Shown here: piece after piece, positions 1 through 7,209 of the stretch
Position numbering within the stretch: the stretch's first letter is position 1
How the letters are laid out: each line of letters begins with the position of its first letter
NCBI GenBank assembly: GCA_900770765.1
Contig: CAAGLK010000081.1
Span: 1-11,415, forward strand
Direction: 5' to 3'
DNA: 11,415 nucleotides
Origin: Helicobacteraceae bacterium
GTDB taxonomy: Bacteria; Campylobacterota; Campylobacteria; Campylobacterales; Helicobacteraceae
The notes under the pieces: model-generated
Seen by the model: only the letters and a program-made list of their open reading frames with translations
Databases searched by the model: none
Told to the model about the DNA's origin: nothing
Translations under genes and position numbers: made by a program

Positions 1-74
1 CAAGGGATGTTCCCTTTTGTAATGGCCCGGGTTTTTTTTTTAAGAATGCCAAAAAATTTAAAGGGGATGGGTTT

Positions 75-539
75 TTACCCCCCCCCCCCCCCATTTTTAA
101 GATAAAAATAACTTAAATCATCTTTCACGCTTTTAAGAGTAAAATTAAATTTTTTATACAAATTTATCGCTTTTGTGTTGTCGCTAAAAGCAGTGGCGTT
201 TAAGGATTCCACATTTAGCACATTAAAAGCATAGTTTAAAACTTCTTGCATTAAATCACCTCCATAGCCTTTTAAAAGCGGATTTTGATATAAGCCAAAC
301 TCGCAAGATTCCGCCTTGATATTAATAAAATCAATTACGCCGATGGGCGTTTTATCCTTAAAAACTAGAAAATATTTTTTACTAAAATCGCATTTTAAGG
401 ATTCTAAGAATCTTAAGTGAGATTCTAGCGAGACTGCTTTATTGTGCATAAACTCCGCCACTTGCGGCATATTCCGCCAAGTGAAAACTAGCCAAACGCC
501 CTCATCGCTTAGAGTTGTAAAATCTTTTAGAACAATCAT
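75..539 (-). CDS. pseH: PseH-like GNAT N-acetyltransferase (pseudaminic acid pathway)
   Basis: A 154-residue GNAT-family protein. By family, PseH acetylates UDP-4-amino-4,6-dideoxy-N-acetyl-beta-L-altrosamine with acetyl-CoA in the cytoplasm, a step towards pseudaminic acid for flagellin glycosylation. Visible features are the early WRN at 21-23, an acetyl-CoA-binding loop NPLLKGYGG at 86-94, and the C-terminal GNAT segment NTKAINLYKKFNF at 121-133. The ATG overlaps the ccdA stop as ATGA and the ribosome binding site is weak, so translation is probably coupled. The last five residues are glycines from a 15-G tract next to the stop, so the true C-terminus may vary or be mis-sequenced. H. pylori PseH, as remembered, is about 25 residues longer. 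The GNAT assignment is firm; PseH specificity rests on general resemblance, and another sugar or ribosomal-protein acetyltransferase is possible. Confidence 0.72.
   Translation of the reverse strand: MIVLKDFTTLSDEGVWLVFTWRNMPQVAEFMHNKAVSLESHLRFLESLKCDFSKKYFLVFKDKTPIGVIDFINIKAESCEFGLYQNPLLKGYGGDLMQEVLNYAFNVLNVESLNATAFSDNTKAINLYKKFNFTLKSVKDDLSYFYLKNGGGGG
78..92 (-). repeat. Homopolymeric tract of 15 G (minus strand) at the end of the pseH-like gene
   Basis: Fifteen consecutive C on the plus strand are read as five Gly codons at the very end of the acetyltransferase gene and are followed at once by a TAA stop. Poly-G tracts of this length are known slipped-strand switches in Helicobacter and Campylobacter surface-glycan genes. 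Translating the alternatives by hand: 15 G stops immediately, 13 or 16 G stops six codons past the tract, and 14 or 17 G leaves the frame open to the window edge. The length could also be mis-called, because the tract lies beside a probable contig end. Confidence 0.85.
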
Positions 540-1282
540 TTTAAAGATTCCACTAAAAATTGTGAAATATAGCCCATACCGCCACTTAAAACTAAGAATC
601 CTATAAGGATTAAAAGAGAGCCAGAGATAATCTCAATCACTCTTAAGTGTTTTTTTAAGGATTCTAACGCACCAAACGCATAAGTGATTAATAACGCACT
701 TAATAAAAATGGGATGCTTAGCCCAAGCGTGAATAAACATAAAAGCAAGATTCCATTAGCAGAATCCAAGCTAGCAAGGGAAATAATAGCAGCAAGTATT
801 GGTCCCACGCAAGGCGTCCAACCAAGCGCGAAACTAACTCCTAGCAAAAATGGCGTAAAAAAATCGCGTAAAAATGTAAATTTAGATTCTAGCTTAAGGC
901 TTGCTTGATAATTTAAAAATGGAATCTTAAAGAATCCTAAAATGTGGAATCCAAATAAAATTAAGATTCCACCAGCGATATATCTAACAAAGGGCGAGAG
1001 TAAGATTCCACCGCTTAAGATTCTAGCAGCAACCGCACCGATTAAAATAAACACGACCCCAAGCCCAAGCACAAAAAACGCCGCACTAAATAGAATCCTA
1101 ACTCTTTGCTTTAAAGTTAGCGTTTTAGAATCTTTTAAGTTTTGTAAAGAAATACCAGAAATATAAGAGAGATACGCCGGAATTAGCGGTAAAACGCAAG
1201 GACTAAGAAAGGTTAGAATCCCTGCAAGAAAGCTAATTAAAAGCGGCGTATTATCAAAAAAGCTAAATAAAAAAACTTCCAC
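536..1282 (-). CDS. ccdA: CcdA/DsbD-type thiol-disulfide electron carrier (cytochrome c biogenesis)
   Basis: A 248-residue, very hydrophobic inner-membrane protein with about six transmembrane segments. It belongs to the CcdA family, which passes electrons from cytoplasmic thioredoxin across the membrane to periplasmic thiol proteins, mainly to keep apocytochrome c haem-binding cysteines reduced. The diagnostic cysteines are Cys29 in FLSPCVLPLIP and Cys158 in GWTPCVGP, one in each half of the internally repeated fold. The start is GTG, two bases after the dctM stop. A good AGGA lies five bases before it, so this non-ATG start is well supported. The 3' end overlaps the pseH-like start by four bases. 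It sits in the dctPQM operon with no obvious functional link, and its target, for example a ResA-like protein, is not in the window. Confidence 0.9.
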   Translation of the reverse strand: MEVFLFSFFDNTPLLISFLAGILTFLSPCVLPLIPAYLSYISGISLQNLKDSKTLTLKQRVRILFSAAFFVLGLGVVFILIGAVAARILSGGILLSPFVRYIAGGILILFGFHILGFFKIPFLNYQASLKLESKFTFLRDFFTPFLLGVSFALGWTPCVGPILAAIISLASLDSANGILLLCLFTLGLSIPFLLSALLITYAFGALESLKKHLRVIEIISGSLLILIGFLVLSGGMGYISQFLVESLK

Positions 1283-1284
1283 AA

Positions 1285-2559
1285 TTATCCTAAAAGACTA
1301 GGAAGCCAAAGGGAAATTTGCGGAATATAGGTAATTAAAAATAACCCAATTAAAAGCACACAAAGCCATGGGATAATAGAAATCGTAACTTCCTTTAAAC
1401 TAAGTCCTGTAAGAGAGCTAGCGACAAATAAATTTAGCCCCACAGGTGGCGTTAGCATCCCAAGCTCCATATTCACAATCATAACAATACCAAAATGAAT
1501 CGGGTCAATCCCAAGCTGAATCGCAATAGGCAATAAAAGCGGCGTCATAATCATAATAACCGAGCTAGGCTCCATAAACTGCCCCATAATAAATAGCACG
1601 ATATTTACTAAGATTAAGAACATCCACCAAGACATATTCATATTAACTAAAAATTCAGCAATCATATGCGGAATCCGCTCACTAGTTAAAAAATGCGCAA
1701 ACACAACGGCAAAGCCTATAATAAAGAAAATCATAGCCGTAGTAATCGCCGCATCTAAAAGCACACCATAAAGCTCTTTTAGCTTAATATCCTTATACAC
1801 AAAAATAGAAATGATAAAGGCATAAACCGCCGAGATTCCAGCAGCTTCAGTAGCGGTAAAAATCCCAGCATAGATTCCGCCAATTATTACAAAGACAATA
1901 AGCAACGCCCAAAAGGATTCCTTAAATTTAGCAAGCACTTCACTAAAACTAGCCGCCTTAGTCGCCTTAAAGCCAAGCCGCCTTGCGCCAATATACGCAT
2001 AGCCCATCATCATAAGCCCTATCATAAGACCAGGGATAACGCCTGCCATAAATAACTTTTCAATTGACACTTCCGCCGTAACGCCATAAACAATCATAAC
2101 AACAGAAGGTGGGATTAAAATCCCAAGACTGCCAGCAGAGGTAATCGCCCCCACAGAATAGCTATTAGGATACCCAGCATCTTTGAGTGCGATAAACATA
2201 ACAGAGCCGATAGCCACAACCGTAGCAGGAGAGCTACCAGATACAGCAGCAAAAATTATACAAGCTAAAATCGCACTCATAGGAAGCCCGCCTGGTAAAT
2301 GCCCCACAAGCGTCCTAGCAAAATCCACGATTCTTTGCGCACTGCTACCCTTACTCATTAAAGACCCAGCCAAAATAAACATAGGAATCGCCATAAGAGC
2401 AGGCTTTAAACCATTTAGCATAATCTCAGGCACAGCAAAAATATCATAAGAGCTAAAGAAAAACATAGTAGCCACAGCACTAACGCCCAAGGATACAGCC
2501 ACAGGGACGCCAAGAAGAAGTAGCCCAAACAACACAACTAATAAAAATAAAACACTCAT
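1285..2559 (-). CDS. dctM: TRAP transporter large permease subunit DctM
   Basis: A 424-residue polytopic membrane protein, the normal length for DctM. This is the main translocation subunit of tripartite ATP-independent periplasmic transporters, which import substrates using an ion gradient. Typical family stretches are visible: SGSSPATV at 107-114, GILIPPS at 146-152, EPSS at 330-333 and LTPPVGLNLFVASSLTG at 369-385. About a dozen hydrophobic segments run through the chain. It follows dctQ with a single base between stop and ATG, and the dctQ end carries its AAGGAT ribosome binding site, so the two are probably co-translated. The substrate is set by DctP and is likely a C4-dicarboxylate or another organic acid. 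Family assignment is firm; substrate is inference. Confidence 0.95.
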   Translation of the reverse strand: MSVLFLLVVLFGLLLLGVPVAVSLGVSAVATMFFFSSYDIFAVPEIMLNGLKPALMAIPMFILAGSLMSKGSSAQRIVDFARTLVGHLPGGLPMSAILACIIFAAVSGSSPATVVAIGSVMFIALKDAGYPNSYSVGAITSAGSLGILIPPSVVMIVYGVTAEVSIEKLFMAGVIPGLMIGLMMMGYAYIGARRLGFKATKAASFSEVLAKFKESFWALLIVFVIIGGIYAGIFTATEAAGISAVYAFIISIFVYKDIKLKELYGVLLDAAITTAMIFFIIGFAVVFAHFLTSERIPHMIAEFLVNMNMSWWMFLILVNIVLFIMGQFMEPSSVIMIMTPLLLPIAIQLGIDPIHFGIVMIVNMELGMLTPPVGLNLFVASSLTGLSLKEVTISIIPWLCVLLIGLFLITYIPQISLWLPSLLG

Positions 2560-2560
2560 T

Positions 2561-3160
2561 TTAATCCTTAATTACGGAGTCATGAATCATTTCTTCTTCA
2601 GCGTTTTTAACTACCTTATTAGCATCCGTCCAAGAGACTTCATAAATCTTTTCAACTGAGCGATAAGTAGCACCTAAAAATGCAATAGGCAAACATAGTA
2701 AAAATATCCACAAAGGCACATCATGCAATGCCTCACTCATATACCCAAGCTCATAATTTAAATAACAAACTTCAAAACTAGCATAAAACATAAAAGCTAA
2801 AAATAGTGAGCTTAGTATATGACTCCCAAGCACACAAGCCTTAGCAAATTTAGCTGGGAATTTTTCAATTAGCATTGTTACAGCGATATGAACGCCTTTT
2901 CTAAACCCATACGCAGCACCAAAGAAAGCCGACCATAAAAAGCAATATCTAGCCACTTCCTCAGCCCAAGTAAGAGAGCCAATTTCTGGGAAAAATCCAG
3001 CCAAATATCGCCCACAAACATTTATAGCAGTAATAATAATCCCAAGTGCTAACCCAACAACTGCAACATTTTTATTAATACTTGCAATAATTACATCAAG
3101 CACTGCAAATAGCCTATTTACTCCAGGGCTTTCATGCGCCCAACGAAATGGATTCTGCAT
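2561..3160 (-). CDS. dctQ: TRAP transporter small permease subunit DctQ
   Basis: A 199-residue membrane protein of the DctQ family, the small four-helix subunit that pairs with DctM. Hydrophobic segments lie near 33-55, 72-86, 108-128 and 148-166. The characteristic segment after helix 1 reads TWAEEVARY at 64-72, followed by the aromatic stretch FLWSAFFGAAYGFRKG and His91. The N-terminus has roughly 30 mostly soluble residues before the first helix. An AAGGGG ribosome binding site lies in the 12-base gap after dctP, supporting this ATG. Its position between dctP and dctM is the standard TRAP gene order. Confidence 0.93.
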   Translation of the reverse strand: MQNPFRWAHESPGVNRLFAVLDVIIASINKNVAVVGLALGIIITAINVCGRYLAGFFPEIGSLTWAEEVARYCFLWSAFFGAAYGFRKGVHIAVTMLIEKFPAKFAKACVLGSHILSSLFLAFMFYASFEVCYLNYELGYMSEALHDVPLWIFLLCLPIAFLGATYRSVEKIYEVSWTDANKVVKNAEEEMIHDSVIKD

Positions 3161-3172
3161 AAATATCGCCCC

Positions 3173-4189
3173 TTATTTCGTATTTAGCGTTTTTTCAATT
3201 AACTCTTGCCCTATTAAATCGTAAAATTTAGGATAGATTCCAACCATAATATCTTGCCATTGCTTTCTTTGCTCATCTGTTAGTTCATAAACTTTTGTGC
3301 CTGTTTTATCATCTGCTTTTAGTCTATCTAGTAGCAGTTTTTCCTCTTTTGCACTCTCTTCTCTTTCATAAATTGTAGCTTCACGCATAGCATTTTTGAA
3401 AACTTCTTTTAAATCATCTGGCAAGTCGTTCCAAAACTTTTCACTCGCTACTACTAAATACCCTAAATAGCCGTGATTTGAAATTGTAATTGAGCTTTGA
3501 ACTTCATAAAATTTAGAATTATAAAGATTTGATAAAGGATTTTCCGCTGCATCTACAACACCTGTTTGAAGTGCAGAATACACCTCGCCAAAAGGTAAAA
3601 CTTGTGGAATCGCTTTAACCGCCTTAGTTTGCTCCTCTAGCACTTTAGAACTCATAATTCTCATTTTTTGTCCCTCAGCGTCTTTTGGCTCAATAATTGG
3701 AGCTTTATTTGTGCTAAATTGCTTAAATCCAGCGTCCCAATAATCAAGTGCAATAAAGCCCTTTTTAGAAATAGCTTCTTTTAAGATTCCACCTACTTCG
3801 CCATCCATTACCTTATGTAAATGCTCGGTATCGCGGAAGATAAATGGCACATCCCATAAATTAAATTCCTTTGCAATAGGTGTAAATTTAGAAAAACTAG
3901 GCGCAGCAAGTTGCACATTATTTCTCTTTAACTCTTGAAAAACCTTATCATCATCCACTAATTGCGCACTTGGGAATACATGCACTTTAATTTTCCCACC
4001 GCTTAGCTCATCAACTCTTTTTGCAAAAAAGTCCGCCGCCTTACCCTTTGGCGTATTTGCACTCACCACATGAGCAAATTTAACTTCATAAACTTTATCT
4101 TGCGTATTTTGCGCCTCTTTTTTATCCTCTCCACCACATCCAACTAATGCAAATGCAGCAAAAATGGAAGCTAAAATAACTTTTTTCAT
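3173..4189 (-). CDS. dctP: TRAP transporter substrate-binding lipoprotein DctP
   Basis: A 338-residue periplasmic binding protein of the DctP family. A signal peptide ends in the lipobox LVGC with Cys18 as the expected lipidated residue, so the protein is probably membrane-anchored rather than free. Mature-domain landmarks are VKFAHVVSANTPKG at 36-49, the presumed carboxylate-clamping Arg177 in GQKMRIMSS, and the core motif GEVYSALQTGVVDAAENP at 201-218. The WD..FKQFSTNKAPI region also fits the C4-dicarboxylate-type subgroup. The ATG has a strong AAGGAG site and starts the operon. A perfect inverted repeat lies about 20 bases upstream. The exact ligand (succinate, fumarate, malate or another 2-oxo or hydroxy acid) cannot be read from sequence alone. 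Confidence 0.94.
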   Translation of the reverse strand: MKKVILASIFAAFALVGCGGEDKKEAQNTQDKVYEVKFAHVVSANTPKGKAADFFAKRVDELSGGKIKVHVFPSAQLVDDDKVFQELKRNNVQLAAPSFSKFTPIAKEFNLWDVPFIFRDTEHLHKVMDGEVGGILKEAISKKGFIALDYWDAGFKQFSTNKAPIIEPKDAEGQKMRIMSSKVLEEQTKAVKAIPQVLPFGEVYSALQTGVVDAAENPLSNLYNSKFYEVQSSITISNHGYLGYLVVASEKFWNDLPDDLKEVFKNAMREATIYEREESAKEEKLLLDRLKADDKTGTKVYELTDEQRKQWQDIMVGIYPKFYDLIGQELIEKTLNTK

Positions 4190-4209
4190 TACGACTCCTT
4201 GTTGTTTTG

Positions 4210-4233
4210 TGTAAAATAGCTAAACATTTTACA
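4210..4233 (-). promoter_or_regulatory. Perfect inverted repeat over the presumed dctP core promoter (candidate operator)
   Basis: The arms TGTAAAAT and ATTTTACA (8 bp each) are a perfect match and are separated by 8 bases. On the minus strand the upstream arm contains TAAAAT, five of six matches to a sigma-70 -10 box, so the second arm falls around or just after the expected transcription start. This is where a repressor would sit. The dctP ribosome binding site starts about ten bases further on. No regulator is identified; operator function is inference. Confidence 0.5.
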
Positions 4234-4250
4234 AGATTTACTTGATTTTA

Positions 4251-4271
4251 TTAAATTAAATTTTAATTTAA
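4251..4271. repeat. AT-only palindrome upstream of dctP
   Basis: Ten-base arms TTAAATTAAA and TTTAATTTAA flank a single central T, giving a perfect 21-base palindrome in the dctP upstream region. It lies about 20 bases upstream of the -10-overlapping inverted repeat, roughly at the -30 to -50 zone. AT-only palindromes arise easily in this base composition, but the length and position allow a regulator site or an UP-like element. Confidence 0.4.
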
Positions 4272-4308
4272 AGGCAAGTTTATAGACTTTTAATTACTAT
4301 TTGTAACA

Positions 4309-4830
4309 CTAGCCTTTATAGCTTTTTATTGCTTTGTCTAAAATTTTTGTAGCTTCCTCTAAATTTTTATATTCTTTTACTTTTACCCATTTGTTTGGCT
4401 CTAGCATTTTATAAGTTTCAAAGAAATTTTTGATTCTATCTAGTGTGATTTTAGGTAAATCATCTAAGCTTTTTATATTGTCATATCTAGGGTCAATCTT
4501 AGAAATAGGCACCGCAAGGAGCTTTTCATCCATACCGCTTTCATCTTCCATAATTAAAACGCCTATAAGCCTAGCTTTAATCACGCTTCCAGCCTGCAGT
4601 GGATATTCATTTAATACTAGCACATCCGCTGGGTCGCCATCATCGCTTAGTGTATTTGGGATAAATCCATAATTTGCCGGATAAAACATAGCAGAATACA
4701 TAACTCTATCCACCACAACAGCTCCACTTTCTTTATCAAGTTCATATTTAATATTACTTCCATATGGAATCTCAATTACGACATTTAGTTTATCTGGGTT
4801 GCTTCCAACTTCAATTTTGCTTAAATTCAT
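4309..4830 (-). CDS. ppa: Inorganic pyrophosphatase, family I
   Basis: A cytoplasmic Mg-dependent enzyme that hydrolyses pyrophosphate to two phosphates, pulling biosynthetic reactions forward. With the chosen start it has 173 residues, the length remembered for H. pylori Ppa. The signature DGDPADVLV places the metal-binding aspartates at 64, 66 and 69; further metal-site aspartates fall at 96 and 101 in MEDESGMDEKL. The start is taken as the ATG at 4828-4830. An in-frame GTG six bases upstream overlaps the AAGGAG ribosome binding site, whereas the ATG sits five bases after it. It follows adk by 12 bases and ends the aspS-adk-ppa operon. No convincing terminator is seen after it. Confidence 0.95.
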   Translation of the reverse strand: MNLSKIEVGSNPDKLNVVIEIPYGSNIKYELDKESGAVVVDRVMYSAMFYPANYGFIPNTLSDDGDPADVLVLNEYPLQAGSVIKARLIGVLIMEDESGMDEKLLAVPISKIDPRYDNIKSLDDLPKITLDRIKNFFETYKMLEPNKWVKVKEYKNLEEATKILDKAIKSYKG

Positions 4831-4842
4831 TTTCACTCCTTC

Positions 4843-5415
4843 TTAGTTTTGTGATTTGATAAATTCTTCCATTTCGCCTACAATTTCCTCAATTGTCCGC
4901 TCACCATTGATTTTCTTTAAAACGCCTAGTTTTGAATAAAAATCTTGAATATCTTTTAGCGGTTCTTGGAAAACTCTCATGCGGTTTTTAAACACTTCCG
5001 CATTGTCATCGGCACCTCTAGCACGCCCTAAAACCCTATCACAAGCCGTTTTTTCACTAACTTCTACTTCAATTACACTCTTTAAAACAATATCATCTTT
5101 TTCTTTTAAAATCGTATCTAATGCTTGCATTTGTTCTACACTTCTAGGATATCCATCAATTAGCACAATATCCTTTGGTGCGTTAGAAATCGCATCTACA
5201 ATTGTCTTTACTACAATTTCTAAAGGCACTAAATTACCCTTGCTAGTAAAGCTCTCTATTAGCCGCCCCAGCTCACTTCCGCTAGCCGCCTCCGCTCTTA
5301 GTAGCTCTCCTGTGGAATAATGCACCATAGAATCGCTATTGTTTTTACTAATAATCTCTGCATCTGTTGTTTTACCGCTACCTGGCGCTCCAATTACTAA
5401 AAATAATTTTTTCAT
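4843..5415 (-). CDS. adk: Adenylate kinase, short form
   Basis: Cytoplasmic enzyme converting AMP plus ATP into two ADP. It has 190 residues, the short type with a minimal lid, close to the H. pylori enzyme. The P-loop GAPGSGKTT occupies 9-17, the AMP-binding helix region STGELLR is at 34-40, DGYPR at 87-91 (usually DGFPR), and the short lid GRARGADDN at 130-138 replaces the long zinc-type lid. The ATG has an AAGGAG site in the nine-base gap after aspS. It lies between aspS and ppa, fitting a role in recycling the AMP made by tRNA charging. Confidence 0.96.
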   Translation of the reverse strand: MKKLFLVIGAPGSGKTTDAEIISKNNSDSMVHYSTGELLRAEAASGSELGRLIESFTSKGNLVPLEIVVKTIVDAISNAPKDIVLIDGYPRSVEQMQALDTILKEKDDIVLKSVIEVEVSEKTACDRVLGRARGADDNAEVFKNRMRVFQEPLKDIQDFYSKLGVLKKINGERTIEEIVGEMEEFIKSQN

Positions 5416-5424
5416 AATTTCTCC

Positions 5425-7173
5425 TTATTTTTTTGTTTCTCTAACTCTTATGTGAAGCTCTCTTAACTGCTCTTCATTTGCTGCACTTGGGGCTTCTGTT
5501 AGAGGGCAAGTCGCTCTTTGTGTCTTAGGAAATGCAATTACATCTCTAATTGAATTTGCCTTGCAAAGAAGCATGATGATTCTATCTAGCCCAAAGGCTA
5601 AGCCACCATGTGGAGGCGCTCCATATTGAAGCGCATCAAGTAGGAAGCTAAATTTATTTTTCGCCTCTTCTTTACTTATTCCTAATAATTCAAAAATTCT
5701 GCTTTGAATCTCTTGCTTATGGATTCTAATGCTACCACCGCCGATTTCAAAGCCATTTAGCACCACATCATAAGCAATTGAGCTTATCTCTTCAATATCC
5801 TTTTCTAAATCTTTTGGCATTGTAAATGGATGATGAAGTGCAGAAATACTACCATCATCATTTCTCTCAAACATAGGGAAATCCACAACCCACAAGAAAT
5901 TAAAGACATTTTCATCAATTAGCCCCATATCTTGTGCGACCTTTTGTCTTAATCGCCCCATATAATCCCACACGACCTTTTTCTCGCCAGCACCGAAGAA
6001 TATAATATCTCCCACTTCTGCTTTTACTCTATTTAAAAGCTCTTTAAGATTCTGCTCTTCTATGAATTTTACAAGCGGTCCCTTCGCCCCCTCTTCTTTA
6101 ACTTGAATATAAGCTAAGCCTTTTGCGCCAAATTTACGCACAAACTCCTCTGCTTCCCCTAAAGTTTTGCGGCTAAAGAAATTATCACCGCCCTTTACAC
6201 ACAAGGCTTTAAAGCGATTTTTCTTAGAATCTTGTGCGATATTTTTAAAAATTTCATTGCTAGAATCTAAAAATAAATCACCAACTTCAACAAGCGGCAA
6301 TTCAAACCTTAAATCCGGCTTATCACTCCCATAAGATTCCATCACCTCTGCATAAGGATAGCGTGGAAAAGGAGTTTGAATCTTAATCCCACAAGCGTTA
6401 AAAATGGATTCTAGCACCTTTTCGGCAACTTTTATCACATCATCTTGCTTACAAAAGCTCATTTCAATGTCAATTTGCGTAAATTCAGGCTGTCTATCAA
6501 GCCTTAAATCTTCATCTCTAAAGCATTTTGCGATTTGAAAATATTTATCAAATCCACTTACCATTAAAAGCTGTTTAAAAAGCTGCGGACTTTGCGGAAG
6601 TGCGTAAAACTCGCCATGATGGACGCGGCTTGGGACTAAATAATCTCTAGCACCCTCTGGAGTTGCCTTTGTTAAAATCGGCGTCTCAACCTCTAAGAAT
6701 CCTAAATCGCTTAAGCAGTTTCTAGTAGCTTGTGTAACCTTAGAGCGCGTGATAAAAATTTCTTGTAAGCGTGGATTTCTTAAATCTAAATAGCGATGTT
6801 TTAATCGCACTTCCTCTCCTACGCTTTCATCACCTACGGCAATTGGCGGAGTTAGGCTTTTATTTTCTATTATTAAAGAGTTTATTAAAACTTCAATTTT
6901 TCCTGTTTTTAACTTTGGATTCTCTAAGCCCTCACCTCTTTTTCTAACCACACCTTTTGCGATTAGCACGAATTCATCTCTTACTTCACTTGCGATTTTA
7001 TGCGCTTCTTTATAATCATTGGGGTCAAATACAAGCTGCACCAAGCCGCTTCTATCTCTTAAATCTATAAATACAACGCCACCATGGTCGCGATATGTGT
7101 TACACCAGCCGCATAAACTAACTTCTTGACCTATATTTTCAACGCCTAAATCCGCACAATAATGGCTTCTCAA
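5425..7173 (-). CDS. aspS: Aspartyl-tRNA synthetase, probably non-discriminating (Asp/Asn)
   Basis: A 582-residue class II synthetase that activates aspartate with ATP and charges tRNA-Asp. The order is an N-terminal anticodon-binding OB fold (about 1-105), a catalytic core, and a bacterial-type GAD insertion (roughly 300-420). Motif 2 is seen as FRDEDLRLDRQPEFTQ at 218-233 and motif 3 as GLAFGLDRI at 524-532. The start is TTG with a TAGGAG site six bases upstream; the N-terminus MRSHYC matches the remembered H. pylori MRSHFC. The anticodon-domain stretch GLENPKLKTGK at 82-92 keeps the two leucines (83 and 88) linked in H. pylori to also charging tRNA-Asn, which GatCAB then amidates. First gene of the aspS-adk-ppa operon. 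Confidence 0.96.
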   Translation of the reverse strand: MRSHYCADLGVENIGQEVSLCGWCNTYRDHGGVVFIDLRDRSGLVQLVFDPNDYKEAHKIASEVRDEFVLIAKGVVRKRGEGLENPKLKTGKIEVLINSLIIENKSLTPPIAVGDESVGEEVRLKHRYLDLRNPRLQEIFITRSKVTQATRNCLSDLGFLEVETPILTKATPEGARDYLVPSRVHHGEFYALPQSPQLFKQLLMVSGFDKYFQIAKCFRDEDLRLDRQPEFTQIDIEMSFCKQDDVIKVAEKVLESIFNACGIKIQTPFPRYPYAEVMESYGSDKPDLRFELPLVEVGDLFLDSSNEIFKNIAQDSKKNRFKALCVKGGDNFFSRKTLGEAEEFVRKFGAKGLAYIQVKEEGAKGPLVKFIEEQNLKELLNRVKAEVGDIIFFGAGEKKVVWDYMGRLRQKVAQDMGLIDENVFNFLWVVDFPMFERNDDGSISALHHPFTMPKDLEKDIEEISSIAYDVVLNGFEIGGGSIRIHKQEIQSRIFELLGISKEEAKNKFSFLLDALQYGAPPHGGLAFGLDRIIMLLCKANSIRDVIAFPKTQRATCPLTEAPSAANEEQLRELHIRVRETKK

Positions 7174-7209
7174 AATTCACTCCTAAATAATTTTAAAAAA
7201 AAGTTGCGG

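Noticed and set aside
2..16. Inverted repeat AAGGGA/TCCCTT at the left edge
   Set aside because: Short, and in sequence that looks unreliable; no function can be supported.
684..1166. Two plus-strand open frames (684-908 and 942-1166) opposite ccdA
   Set aside because: They mirror a well-supported membrane-protein gene, have no ribosome binding site or family resemblance, and their lysine- and proline-rich content is what the antisense of hydrophobic coding sequence gives.
2183..2449. Plus-strand open frame opposite dctM
   Set aside because: Fully inside conserved DctM coding sequence, with no recognisable protein or start signal.
4269..4319. Possible ppa terminator pairing TAAAGGC (4269-4275) with GCCTTTA (4313-4319)
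   Set aside because: Only about seven pairs around a loop of 37 bases, overlapping the ppa stop codon and without a T-run; too weak to call.
4834..4836. GTG as the start of ppa, adding two residues
   Set aside because: The GTG overlaps the AAGGAG ribosome binding site, while the ATG two codons later has normal spacing and gives the usual 173-residue length.
4430..5320. Plus-strand open frames opposite ppa (4430-4672) and adk (4979-5320)
   Set aside because: Both are antisense to conserved enzymes with all catalytic motifs in place and have no independent evidence.
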